Below are positions 10,157 to 22,402 of a stretch of 64,000 nucleotides of DNA, piece by piece. Position 1 is the stretch's first letter; each line of letters begins with the position of its first letter. The position numbers and the translations under genes are program-made. The stretch covers positions 72,539-136,538 of the forward strand of contig ML210213.1 of the NCBI GenBank assembly GCA_004369085.1. Reading direction: 5' to 3'. The notes under the pieces are model-generated. The model had not been told where the DNA came from, ran no database searches, and saw only the letters and a list, made by a program, of their open reading frames with translations. Origin of the DNA: Coprinopsis marcescibilis. Lineage: Eukaryota; Basidiomycota; Agaricomycetes; Agaricales; Psathyrellaceae.

Positions 10157-11220
10157 GACGCCCACGACTGACTATTGCTCATCATGGTCGAGGTGTTGAC
10201 GGGTTTCCAGCCTATGTCGATCGCCGCCCTGGACGTCACGACGAGCATTTGGTGCTGGTGCTGGTAGTCTTCAAAGGTAATCAGATGCAGTCTATGTAGC
10301 CCAAGGGTAGTGTACTCACCGAACCGGCCTAGTGGATCTGCAATGAACGGATTGAGATGGCCCACCAAACGCTGCCGGCTAGCTGGCATCCGCTTCTCCC
10401 TCAAATTGTGGTGGTCCTCGACTCGACCAACCCGTGTGCATCCGCCCCTGCTGGTAACGCGAAAGGTAAGCATATATTGTCTGCGGAAGTCGAATATGCT
10501 GTACTCACTGTACCGGCCAGCACGCATGATCACGAGAGAGTCACCCAGATTGCGCTGGTCCCTATCGAAACCTAATGCGGGTTCTTGTAGTACAGGCAGA
10601 AGGCGAGTGACGTCGTTCTGAATGTTCGAGAGATCGATGGATGTTCGATGTGGAAGGGATCCGTTGGAGGTGGCCGGTGACGTGGAATGAAAGTGTTGAC
10701 GGCGGACTTCACGAAAACTAGTACAGGATTCTATGACCCGACGGCAACTGCGACAGCTATCGCCTCGAGATCGAGATGGGTGAGGGGTAATCAGGTCCTG
10801 GATTGAAGAGTAAGCGAACAGTTTCTCTGCGACCCAGATAAACTGTACTCACTGATTCGGCCCAGCAACAAGTATCTTGAGCCGTGATAAGCTGTGCCGG
10901 CGGACACCTGAGTGACAAACGCATCAAGAGGCGATTTGATGAAGCCGATGTTCTTGTAGAGAGTCGAAGGATGGGAGTTGTAGGAGCAGAGGCATCTGTA
11001 GAAAAGGAAAGTGAGCAAAACGGTCTGGGTGTTGTGAGGGAGGTTGTCCTGGACGGCGTCGTGTCCAGGATCGGGCAGATCGATATCGTGAAAAGAGATA
11101 TGGACTGAGGCTGTCGATGTGTAAACTGGGCGGAAGACGAATTGAACCGGGAGTGTGGATGCATCCTGGGCGAGTCAGCGGTCAGCAGAAAGGGTGAACA
11201 GAGGCGACGCAGACAAATAT
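10157..11220 (-). pseudogene. Possible degenerate multi-exon gene, unrecognised
   Basis: Read on the minus strand, three segments each end in GGCCG(A/G)(A/T)(T/A)C(A/G)-like sequence followed by a strong GTGAGTAC donor (near 10315, 10512 and 10855). The frame can be kept across the last junction to a stop at about 10157 (ending SQSWAS), but the upstream exons need awkward acceptors and contain stops in the best frame. Readable pieces include NDVTRLLPVLQEPALGF and VSAGTAYHGSRYLLLGR. I do not recognise a family. It may be a decayed gene or an intron-rich orphan; confidence is low. Confidence 0.25.
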
Positions 11221-11230
11221 GATGAAGAAC

Positions 11231-11288
11231 TACGCATATTGTAAAATTGGTTAAAGCTGAGGCAATTGCGTACATAGATTAATACATA
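11231..11288 (+). repeat. Right degenerate copy of the methyltransferase tail
   Basis: TGTAAAATTGGTTAAAGC and GCGTACATAGATTAATACATA match the end of the lysine methyltransferase gene at 9702-9760. No methyltransferase motifs precede this copy, so only the 3' tail was copied or survived. Confidence 0.6.
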
Positions 11289-11404
11289 TTATGTTCCGAA
11301 GAAGGAACGAGTGGGGATGTTGCAATGGATCGTGAGTTGAATGATGAGTAAAAAGTTCCAATGAAGTAAAAAAAAAATGGTCGTGAAATCGTCAGTAAAA
11401 TTCA

Positions 11405-14400
11405 TCAAGCAGTCGTCAACAACTGTATTCTTTCCTCCTTGACAGCAAAGAGGAGAACATACACATGCCCATCGGCCTTGTGTTTAGAAATGGATTCCCG
11501 AATTTGATGCGCATATGCCGTGTGGCCAGGTGGGAAAGCAGCGACGAGGGCTTTCCAGGCGTCCTCATCCGTAAGCCAATTGGACGATTTGCACATCGTG
11601 TCGAAAACCGCCGGCGGGACGTCAACAGCGACGGTAGGCATCCCGTTTTGAACCGATGTCTTGACCTTTTTCGAGGTTTCATAGGCTGGGGTCGAGGTGA
11701 GTCGTCGTACGACGAGGAGTGCTATACAACTTACCGCGATCCTCAAGCATATGCTTCACTTGCTTACGCTGTTTCTTCACATCGGCCGGAAGAATCAATT
11801 GCACATCGGATGAGACCGAGATATCCTTGGAAATCGATGCACTAGGTATCGACTCCATGGTGTTCGCCGTTCCATACGTGGTGACATCGATTCGTTTTTG
11901 CTCAGCAATGTGATACTGTAACCAACTCGCCAGCTCAGATCGGGACACTAGGGACGCAAGATTAGCTGTCGAAGAAAGAAGGCCAACAAATAGGCTACGT
12001 ACGATCGTACTCGGTTCCTTTGAGAATGCTCTTGACCTTGAAGGCTGACTGCGTCTGCTTGCCGGCACGGGGACGAGGGCAGACCGTGAAGCTGAGTACC
12101 AAGCGATCAGCAAGCGTCCAGATTTCAGCCCGCATAAAAGAGAAACTCACAGAATCCCTTCCCTTTCACAGACACTCTCTAATCGTTCATGCTCCGAGTC
12201 CGAGATGGCAGACTCATACATGATATCCGCACTGATGTTGTGCTCCCAAAGGTACGCAACAACCTCCAGACGTTCTGGAAGGTAGCCAGTATGGTATGAC
12301 ACCACATAGACATCGCATCGCCGCGGACTCCAGTATCCAAACGAACGTTCTTCCTTGATCAGATTCTTGACATAGTTACTCTGAAACAGAGCCAACTGTG
12401 CGAGAATCTTCTCCAAGGCGACCTGCAAACCAACAGCACAAAGAGCATCGCTCTTCTGCCTGAGAGTGGGGGAGTGTCGGGCAATGAGGCTATCGTATCT
12501 GATAAAGGATAAAGGAGGGCAGTCAGTGTCCAATCTAGCCAGGAAAATATGGACTTTTACCTCCCACCCGCAGCCAAAACATTACTCGGCTTCGATTTAT
12601 GGGTGAGCTCAACGAGCACGCCATCCTTGAAATGGCTATGATGGTTCCCCAGCATAAGCGGATGGATGACTATCTGCCTCTCCACGCCCGCATACACAGC
12701 ATGTTGCAGTGTCTCCTTCAGCTCGGCAAACGCAGGTCGCATCAAAGGGAGCATCGACGAGGATATCTTCTCCAATTTGGCAATGACGTCATCCAGATGG
12801 TCTTCGGATTCGTTCAGCAGTTCCAGTTCATCGATTGACGAGCGAGAAAGCCCCTTCTTCAACAGCAACGCGCGTTTCTGAGATGGCGACGACTTGGATT
12901 GCATGAGAATTTCGACGACGGCGTTGCGTTGCTCTGCTGGTACCCTTTCCATTGCTAGATCGACGACTGAAGAGAAGTAAGAAAATATTCAAGGTGCATC
13001 GAAGGCCAACCTTACTCTTGGAGTGGGACACTCGGAGAGTGTACGTCCCGTTGAGATTTGGAAAGCTGTTCAGGATATCGTCGCTGACAGCAATGATCTC
13101 GGCGCCAGCAGCAATCGGACCGTACTCAAGGTCCTGGGTAATGATATCGAAGACAGCCGCCTTCTGGATGAGAGGGTGTCCGGCAACAGGGCTAAAGCAA
13201 TCAGACTTCACGGTAAATACGTAGAACAGGGGAAACGCACTTGGGTCGATATATATTCGCGATGTGATATCGCTTAATACGCTTTGCGTTCCCCTTGGCA
13301 GCCAACCTCGCGAATGGGACGAGCAAGTTGCTTGGCAAACTGACAACATTTCCCATTCTGTCAATAAACGTTGCGTGGTTCTTCTCGTCTTCCCGATCCA
13401 CCACCGGCAGCAGCAAGGGAGGTTCGATATCGACCGCACCATGCATCTTGAAGAGCGTCGCCAGCCGATCTTGTACCGCACTTGCAAGCGATAGATATTC
13501 AGGGCGCTCGAGATCTTTGTCGTAAAGGAATCCACGAGACGCTTTTATTGGTTGCTTGAACAACAGAGACAACACCGTCTGGTAGTGAGGAGTATCAGGT
13601 TTGGCTGTTATCGTTCATTAAAAAGGATTGCAAGGTTGGCCAGAAATCGGGCTCACCCATCATGCCCAAAGCTTGGTTGAAGTATTCATCTTCTACCCGA
13701 GGCGGCAACAACGAGCTCTGCGACAACTCCACTGCCGTAGGTCTCTTATCGGGGTCATGTTGCAACAACCAAGTGATAACTGTGCCAATGAAATCAGTTG
13801 CTGGCAATGTACTGGGAGGTAATTGAATCACGTACTCTCTTTCTGACGTGTGCGATGATGATCCCATGAACTGGGGAAAATAACCCCCGGCTTGCGTATT
13901 TCTTCCAGAACGAAGATACGTTCCGAACCAGTCGAAAAACGGTAATTCATCTCGAAGAACACGATCTACGATTCCAGTTAGGGAAATATCTTCGGTCGAG
14001 AGGATAAAAACGTACACCAAGACTGTACATATCCGCTTTGCTTTGATTCCTGGGCCCATGTCCAAGGCCCCGTCCACGGTTTTGGACTTCAGGGGCGATA
14101 TACAATCTTGTTCCCACCTCTGTAGCAATGATCAGCTGTATCCACGATGGTAGTTTCTTTCAAGGACATACCCAGCGTCATCTCAGAATCTAACATGCCA
14201 TGAGGCTTGAGCTGCACATCTGAAGGGTCCACTGCGGCGAGACTGGATGTGGCAAGTCCAAAGTCTCCGACTAAGAGATGGGTCATTACATTGTCGCCTG
14301 ATGAACAATATCGCAACATACCTTTGCAATCACCATTGGCATCTACAAGATCAGAATGAGTGCGTGCAGAAACGGAACACATCGCGAGACACGCACCAAT

Positions 14401-17400
14401 GAAGATGTTGGTCAACTTGATATCCCTATGCAGGATCCCAAGGTTGGACATATGCGCGAGGGCGTCCACGATCTGATGGAAGAGTCGCCAAGCCTCGTCT
14501 TCAGAGATTCCTTCATCGATCCTTTCTCTCAAAGTCTGGCGTTCGACAAACTCCTGCATCATACATGCACTGGTCAGCTACCAAGCAACTGTCGGAGAAA
14601 TGGCACCGACCATCTGGATATACATCGTCCTACTAACCGCTGGCGGAACGTTACGACCATTTGGAGATTGCGTGTTCGTGAACAAACTCTCAAAAGGATC
14701 TTCTCCGCTACTATCGGAGTTCTGTGGTGACGATGACCGCTCGAAGTGGATGCTCGGGAATGAGCTCTGGCTCGTAGACCCACTGGCACTCAAGTCGTCA
14801 AAATCCTCCATGTTTACCGTAAAGGCGCCATTTATGGGTAGATGTCCATTAGCGGGACCACTCAAGTAGTCACTCCCATCGTTGTCGTCGTCTGGCACAG
14901 AGGTGTCCGACCAATCGTCTGTAACAATCGACGACTCGGCGCTCGAGTCGTCAGAGACTGTGGTGGAATGTTCTTCGACGGTTTCGATCCACGTAGTGTA
15001 GTACCGAACGATAAAGCGGTGGTTCAGCCTGCTCAGCGCATTTACTTCTCGCATAATCTTGTCGCTCTGCATTGCCTTGAGCCGAACCTTCTTAACTGGA
15101 AGCCAAGCATGGATGTGAGATTCGAGCCAACCGACAGCAATGAATGGGGTACCATACCGGCGTATATGCGATGATCAATCTTATTGCGCGCCTTGACCAC
15201 TGAGCCAAATGCTCCTTTCCCCTAAAATCGATTGAGTGAGCATGAAATCGCAATTAGTTCAGAGAGCAGATAACTCCGCGTACAAGAAGTTCAAGCTCTT
15301 CCCAATCATCCTTCCATCGACTCGCGTGCCGGGGACGCATCACTCGTTGATGGGTCATGTAATCCACCTCTGGCGAGCCATAGTACATGCTAGGAACAGG
15401 GGTCCTGGGATCTGTGAGTGAATCGTCAGTGTTTCATTTGTAAAGAGTGGTAAAATGCTTACCCCCACTCGCAGAAATTGGTATCGCACGACTGGAGAGT
15501 TGAGCACGAGAAGAGTTGGGTGAATGTTGTTGATGCATCATCATGGCCTTGTCTTCGGCAAGCTCTGACAACAAACTCATACACGAGATGTTATACTTCT
15601 TGGTGGGTGACAACATGTTAGTCGCCTGTCTAGAGAGAGCCGTCGATATTGAAGCTGGAGGCGCTGTCGTCAGACCACACACATCGAAACGGTAACGGAG
15701 AAGCTTACAAGAATGAATGGCTTCCTGAACGTCCGAGAACCGCTCGGTGACATCCAGCCCAAGCAGCATCTGCATGAGAACAATACCGACGTTGTGTATA
15801 TCCCGTCTCTTCGTGTATAACAGTGCAGACTCGTTCTTGACATCCCGCGATAACCATCCGTCACTGATCTCTGGCTCATCCACAAGAGGCGGAACGTGGA
15901 CACCAAATGAATTTGAACGATGCAAATCCAAAAGATGGGTTTGAAACACGGCCTTGCCGATCTTGATAATTTTTTGACTGGGGTTCGATCGTGAGGGCGC
16001 AAGGCCGATGCAGCGGGCGTCGATCCCGCGATGAACCAGGTTTCGGTGGTGAATCGCATTTAGAGCTTGAAGTATTTGCGTCAGATATTGCTAAGAGAAC
16101 AAAATTAGTCAACCTGGAAGCCTGAAGGATGAAGCCGATCGGAGCATACAGAAGCTCGGTCTTCACGTAAAGAATGGCAATCCCCTAAAACGTCGTACAG
16201 CGTGACGGATGGTGCCTGCTCCATAAGGACGATGAGTCGGGTGGGATCACTCGAGTGTGGCTGAGTGAGCTTCACAGCGAAGACACTGAGGAGATTGTCG
16301 TGGTGGATTGTGGTTAGGTCTTTGATTTCTTGCTCGACTTGTTTAAGCTTCTTCCTGCCTTGGCTCGTGGTATAATACGTGGATTCCAAGGTAAAGACGT
16401 GTAGTTCGAGTGGAAGCACCATCTTTAAATCGTCTGCGACTGGTTCCGCGAGGTACACAGTACCCAGTGTGCCTAGTAGTAGAGTAAGACATGGAGTCCT
16501 CGCGTTTAGGAATGTGCAACACACCTTTCCTAGGATGGAATAGCTTCACAGTATTGAACTGAACTCCCTCTATCTCAATTTCGTCGTAGAATGTCTCCAA
16601 CGGAGTCTCACTCATAAAAGGCACTTCTGTGGCCTCCGAGTTGGCACGCTTTCGCGACTGGTATTGCTGCTCTTGTCGGGCGAGGAGTTGTCGTAGAGCA
16701 TCTTGTTCAATCTGAGCCTCTAGTTCTTGAGCTTCTCTGCGTCGTCTTTCCTCTTCTCTCGCCTCCTGTTCAGCTTCGCGTTGCTTGCGGTTCTGGCCAC
16801 GGATCATGCTTAGGGAAAGAACATCAAGCAAGCGGATGGTGTGGCTTACCTTTTCTTCGTCGAGAGCTCTCTGAGTCATCTGCAAGGCCAAGGAACCAGT
16901 TACTTCAACTGGAGGCTTAACGTTGTTAACGAGCCAGTCTTGGCACGTATTGGCAATCTAGGGACAAGCGTTACGAAAAGGCTTCAATGACATCAGGAAC
17001 CAGCGTACAGTAAAAACCATTTCATTTCCTCGCAGCTTCTGTGCCTCTGCATTGATGAGATGCTGAAGCTTCGATAGTTGGTCGGCTGAAAGGCCTTTCG
17101 CTGGCTTCTGGAGAGTAAAGGTGGGACAAGCGAGCAGGGGATACGTTTTTGGGAGCCTAGTGAACGAGTAAGATCGAGTGAAATGAATAGCCAGAGACCT
17201 GGGAACACACTTGACATGGAGATTTACACTGATCTTGTCTGGATAATCTGGACTCGTCACTTGAATGACGAATTCGTGTTGCCTTGCTGCACCCTGTACC
17301 GCAAAGAGAACATTAGAGCCAAGAACTCGGTGCAATTTGCCCAAAAACGTTGCGAACACACCTTCCAGGCCTTCGGAGGCGGACACTCGATGAAATCATT

Positions 17401-17460
17401 TCCAAAGATCGACTTGAGAGCAGTGATTTCGAGTTGCTGCAATTCCTCTGTGGAATCCAT
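11405..17460 (-). CDS. GCN2: eIF2alpha kinase GCN2
   Basis: The sensor kinase of general amino-acid control; it phosphorylates eIF2alpha when uncharged tRNA accumulates. The gene has many short introns; the ATG is at 17460 and the TGA at 11405, about 1,650 residues. Domain order is canonical. (1) RWD domain from MDSTEELQQLEITALKSIFG. (2) A charged coiled coil (KQREAEQEAREEERRRREAQ). (3) A pseudokinase in which the catalytic loop reads HRGIDARC, without the HRD Asp. (4) The active kinase: GKGAFGSVVKARN, AVKKVRLKA lysine, a long Ser/Asp-rich N-lobe insert typical of eIF2alpha kinases, HRDIKLTNIF, VGDFGLA and YIAPEVQ. (5) A HisRS-like domain with AAGGRYDSLIA. (6) A C-terminal Lys-rich dimerisation/ribosome-binding region. 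All catalytic residues seen are intact. This is a housekeeping anchor for the window. Confidence 0.96.
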
Positions 17461-18842
17461 TTGAAGCTACGTGGTGCCAGGTCTTATCGGACTTTCGCTT
17501 TGCAGGTTAATGCAATGGTCGTGAATGTCTAGTCGTTGAGCGCGGCTCAATGGCCGGGATTCGCGAAAGAAAAGCTTGAGTATTGGAGGGCCAAATGGAC
17601 CTCAGCAAACTCAAGCCTGCATGACTGCTCGATGGTGAAAAAAATGTGGTCTGAGAGAAAGAGGTGAGCGTCCAAACCAGTCCTGCAGCATGGCCAGCAA
17701 CGTGCCTGAAGTTCGTGCTCCAATAGTCAAGCTGGGTATGCCAGAAGGGTTTATCGTGTCTCCATCAATGTTTTATCAAAAACGTGGTGCGTACCGTTGT
17801 TTCGGCGCCACTGAGTCCGAACCTTCACATACGGAGCTATCTACTAGGCTCGCTGTCAACCTAAGCCTCTGCAGATCGCTATTCCTCCTGCCAAACAACT
17901 TTCAGGGGGAGAACGTGTAGATTGAGAGAGGAAGTGGGGAAGAAAGGAGAAGGACGACCATGTCGCCGAGTATGTACTCAGCATCTACTGACGCGGTGTT
18001 GTTGCTTGTTATGACTCCCGACGTCACATGTTCGGTGATTCCCGCCCCCTTCCCGCTGATGTACCAGCCGGCCTCGAACCGGCATCCGGCTACAAAGACA
18101 ACTATTCAAGCACAATTTATCTGGATGAAAGCTGAATGAAGATATAAGCCTTGAATGTCGCTCAATCTTTTCGGGTCCCCCAACGATAAGATGGTGTTTG
18201 TGATGGTCCTAAAAACTACACTCCAGATAACTTATTGTTGGTTCCCGGAAGATTATTGTTCGGACACTGTACCTACCAGTACCGTTGTTTACTAGGGTGA
18301 GTGTTATCAGGGGCTTAATATTTCTCAGGAGGGCCCACCGGAGCGTCAACACACCCTTATCGTGCGAATTGAGACAACAATCGGATGTGCGAACGCGTTT
18401 CTACAGCATTTCTGCCTTTTCCTGTGCTGATAACTAAAAAGGGAACTTCAATGGAAACCCAACACTGGTGCAAATTCTTCTACATCTTCTGATATGGAGT
18501 CAGATACTATGGTCTCACGCGAACAGCTAATCTCATCAGGTCTCCTATCTTCCTTATTAACCAGAGGAAGCGGGAAGGTCTTGTGCGGTGTGCTTTCAAC
18601 GCTCGATTAATAGTCTGACTCTTTGCAGGGCCTTACAGATGATACATCATACAACTACATATAAACGCCTCTGTGGCAGTCTAGGTCATTTGCACGCCAT
18701 AACTAGAGAGTGCTGCGCCCTTCATGGCATGTAACTCCAAGGATTCGCAGCGATTTTGTGACATGTCATTCACCTCGATATTCGAAATCATATAAAAACC
18801 TCCTTGTAAGATGAACATGCGTGTCCATCTACAGTTACAGAT
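17461..18842. other. Gene-poor spacer upstream of GCN2
   Basis: The spacer includes the GCN2 promoter side. A 76-codon ATG frame at 17690-17920 (+) has no recognisable domain and is not called. A tRNA T-arm-like hairpin near 18065-18090 lacks the rest of a tRNA. I see no other gene. Confidence 0.4.
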
Positions 18843-19160
18843 ATGCTTATGCTTCTTTTATTTACGCTTCTGTCTTTCCACGCCGTCCTCGTTTTACAGC
18901 TCGACGATGTTAAGCGCCTAAAACCAGTGCAAGGCACCGAGCAAATGCTCAGTGATGCCATCACCAAAAGCTGTAGTCTGCGCCGCCGCAAGCCACCACA
19001 TCTTGACGTTGCAACCGTCAACAGCAATTATGAACACGCCAAATCAGAACAACGCGTAAAAACATGTCCTTGTGAGGTCACTCAACTGAAGTCACACAGG
19101 AACGAACCCAGTCATGGCGGTGCCGGAGTGCCATACCCATGTTCAATCAGGAAGCGATAA
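18843..19160 (+). CDS. Small hypothetical protein, possible signal peptide
   Basis: A 105-residue ATG frame with a hydrophobic start (MLMLLLFTLLSFHAVLVLQ) that could be a signal peptide or anchor. A TATAAAA box lies about 50 bp upstream (around 18791). The rest is basic with three Cys and no known motif. It ends 114 bp before the ATPase start on the same strand. Without a homologue or transcript it may be spurious. Confidence 0.3.
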   Translation: MLMLLLFTLLSFHAVLVLQLDDVKRLKPVQGTEQMLSDAITKSCSLRRRKPPHLDVATVNSNYEHAKSEQRVKTCPCEVTQLKSHRNEPSHGGAGVPYPCSIRKR

Positions 19161-19163
19161 AAG

Positions 19164-19170
19164 TATAAAG
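19164..19170 (+). promoter_or_regulatory. TATA box of the AAA+ ATPase gene
   Basis: TATAAAG about 105 bp upstream of the ATG at 19275, followed by a pyrimidine-rich leader. It fits a core promoter for the ATPase, and overlaps the end of the small frame before it. Confidence 0.45.
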
Positions 19171-19274
19171 GGGATGCCCTGCTAGTGACCGAACGCAGCT
19201 TAACAGTTCTCCTGTGACTGTTCCGCCTCTCTATCCTCAACGCCCCCCTTTCGCTGAGCCTGAAACTGCCCAGT

Positions 19275-21874
19275 ATGATGCGAAAGCGCTTGTCTGTGAT
19301 CATGAGGGGCTCCTCATCCTCGAGCGCCCAGGAGGACTTCACATCTTACGACAACGAGTCCAAGACGACATTCACGACCGCGGTCGGTGGTGACGATAAA
19401 GACGACTCCCTTCCAAGCCCGTCCACCAAGATCAAACGCGTCGACAACTATTACAGTCGATGGAGCAAGACCTGGAAGTACCGAGTCAGTCTCACCTCCA
19501 GTCACATTTGCAGTTAAATGGAACTAATAAGAATGTATGTCTAGAACACAAGCTCGAAGGTAGTCGTTGAGGCACCTCCCGTCCTCGGGAGCGGGAGCGG
19601 TAACGACCAGTGGAGGGACTGCAGCTTCGTGTACGTCCCTTTTGCTGAATACACTGTCTTGAAGTCGTGGTTGACAGTCATACGATGCCAACAGCGTCGT
19701 TCGAACCATCCCAAGGAATGATTTACAGGAGACAACCTATCGCATCGTAATCAAAAGCGATTACCTGCTTAGGGCTTGTCGCGAAATCATCGTCTCCTGG
19801 CCTGGTATCTCCTGGAATGCCGACCCCTTGGAGGTTTGTAAACTTCCATGCCACTACTATGCATAGTGGCTACTGAGCTCACATATACATCCATAGCTCG
19901 ATCCTCAAATCTTCATCACATTCCACCAGAAGTTCCTCGACTACGAAGCCTCCCTCGTTGAGAAGAAGGCACGAACACAGCTCGAAACCAATGTCCTCAC
20001 TACAATCAAGTTGCTCAACAACACCATTGCGTTTGACTACCGAACCACGCTCGCCAATATCCAGCGACTTACCAAGCATGGCGAAATGACCTTCGACTTG
20101 CTCTACACTCTCCTGGTACCCGGGGAGTTGTTTGTTGCACGATGCGCTGTGACGGGCCTTCCGCGCCTGTTGAAACTCACTTCGGCCCAGCGCACGTATG
20201 TGGATACCAAAGCCGTGTATCAGCTCGTGCTTGAGAGTGTAGACCTTATTGATCGATCTATGAGCAACACCGTTACTATCGGTAACGTGCAGACTGTGAT
20301 CTATTTGCCCAAGTTCAAGGGCACAACCAAGATCACCGAGTTGGATGTCTACCCGCTGAAGTACCATCATGATGAGGCGGGCTTGAGGGCGAACATTCTT
20401 GCGAGGGGCAAGAAGTGGTTGAGCTTGATGGGTGTGCACCACCAGCAATATGAAGGCATTGCCGCTTTCAAGTGCGCAGGAAAGTTGGTCAAGCATAATG
20501 TATGTGCTTTCCAAGCCTTTGAGTTCAAGCTCGTGCCAACTATTCATTTAGGTTCGAAGTCGGATCATGATCGACAGAGGTTTGTCACTTTTTAAATCCA
20601 ACCTTGCTGCCAACTTAAATGACAACTATTCTATTAGCAACTTTCCGTAGGATAAATGCTGGCTACGTTTTCCCGAACCCAGTCCCACCCAAGGCCAACG
20701 TACCCGACATGACCAACCCCCGCAACCAAGTATATGACGAATTTGGCAACTACGCTAACCAGCCCCCGCCACCTATGGTTGCGACTGGAGGCGATGTCGT
20801 TCAACAAAGCTCCGTAGCTGATGCTCCTGACCGAGCCAACCTCACTGAGGAGGAGTTCCTCCTTACTCCTGCAGCCGTATACGGCTTCAGTTTAGCTGAC
20901 AAGGCCTGGCGTAAGTTGCACACACTTGAGCTCACAGCGTCTTTGCTAACTTCTTTTCTAATATGCAGTCGAGTTCAACATTGAACTTGTCAAGGATGTC
21001 GAGTGGAACTCTGAGGCGTTCTCCAACCTCGTCTTGCCCCAAGGCCGCAAAGACCTCCTCCAATCCCTTGTCGAGTCTCATCATCGCGAGCTTGGATTTG
21101 ATGACTTTATCAGGGGCAAAGGACACGGCCTGGTCGTAAATCTCTATGGCCCGCCCGGTGTCGGCAAGACATTCTCTGCAGAGGCTACTAGCGAGCACGT
21201 CCAGAGACCGTTGTACGTTATTGGTGGTGGGGATCTTGGTACCACTGCCCAAGAGCTTGATACGGCGCTGGAGCGAGTGTTTGATGTTGCCACTGCCTGG
21301 AAAGCAATTGTGCTCATCGACGAGGTACTTTACTCAGTGAATACAGTTTGGTTTAGGATGAATGCTAACCCTTGGCTTTCCAGGCTGATGTTTTCCTTGA
21401 GCAACGATCCCTGCACGAACTCGATCGCAACGCCATGGTCGCAGTGTTGTGAGTGCCTTTTGGTCCCTTCTACAACTCATTGAACTAAACGACTCACCCT
21501 TCTACAGCCTTCGCCACGTCGAGTACTATCGCGGAATCCTCTTCCTCACCACCAACCGTGTCAGTACCTTTGATGAGGCCTTCCTTTCTCGTATCCACGT
21601 CGCACTCCACTTCGACCATCTTTCCCAAGAGTCCAAGGAGCAGGTCTGGGCTGCCTTCATCAAGAAAGCTGGTGCTGCCGACAGTATTACACCGGAGCAA
21701 GTCAGGGAGTTGGCAAAGAGAGATATCAATGGACGACAGATCAAGAACGCTGTCAGGACTGCGCACTCCTTGGCTGCTGGACGGGGCTCTGAAATCTCAT
21801 TCGAGCATATTATTGAGACCTTGGATGCCATGGCTGAGTTTACGAGATTGTTTAAGATCTCGAGGACTCAGTGA
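19275..21874 (+). CDS. AAA+ ATPase, fungal DUF7025-containing type
   Basis: Multi-exon gene; ATG at 19275, TGA at 21874. After a Ser-rich leader comes the fungal N-terminal domain, with YYSRWSKTWKYR, then across an intron SFVVVRTIPRND, TYRIVIKSDYLL and PGISWNADPLE. These stereotyped phrases identify the DUF7025/AAA family. The segment TFRRINAGYVFPNP precedes the ATPase core. Core motifs are Walker A GPPGVGKT, Walker B AIVLIDEADVFLEQR (reconstructed across an intron) and the sensor segment LTTNRVSTFDEAFLSRIH with the arginine finger. The lid is NGRQIKNAVRTAHSLA. The ATPase appears active. The cellular role of this expanded fungal family is not established. Confidence 0.9.
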
Positions 21875-22061
21875 ACTGGGTGAAGGGAATTTGAAATTGA
21901 AGAAGTAGATTTAATGTTACTGCCCCGTCGACAGTAATCTGTACTAGTATTGCCTATGATCTGTCAGTTTTATTACCTTTATGGCTGCCTCCTGTCTGTT
22001 AACATGAATATATAACGGCGATGTATCCATTGTTGAAGCCGCGTTACGAGAGTCGGAACTT

Positions 22062-22102
22062 AACAGCATCTGACTCTTCTTCAAGAAGAGTCGGATGCTG
22101 TT
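22062..22102. repeat. Near-perfect hairpin between two genes
   Basis: Two 20-nt arms (AACAGCATCTGACTCTTCTT and its complement) around a single C, with one G-T pair. It lies about 190 bp after the ATPase stop and 300 bp before the next gene. It could be an RNA 3'-end structure or the footprint of an inverted-repeat element. Confidence 0.9.
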
Positions 22103-22402
22103 GGCTTATTTGCGCTTGTTAAGATCTAAATCCTTTGCGCACGCACCATCTCGATTGCTAACGTCGCCGGCCGTGACGACGACCACGGATTCCGCAAAGA
22201 GCAGGGGACCTTTTTCTCGAAAGCGACCCAGCCACCGTAATTGCGCGATATGAACGTCATCTACAGCCTGATTCCTTCTATTCTTCCCACCACCGGTACC
22301 GCTTCCGGCCCCATAAAATGAGCCTATTGCGAGAGCATTTCGTTCAGGCATTACATCGTTCTTCCTTCTAGCTTAGCCAACCATAACCACACGACAGCTG
22401 AA

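Noticed and set aside
17690..17920. 76-codon ATG frame
   Set aside because: No motif, splice support or promoter, and it lies in the GCN2 upstream spacer.
18060..18100. tRNA-like T-arm on the minus strand (5-bp stem around TTCGAGG)
   Set aside because: The following 7 bases have no matching 5' acceptor strand within a tRNA length, and no paired anticodon stem or A-box is present.
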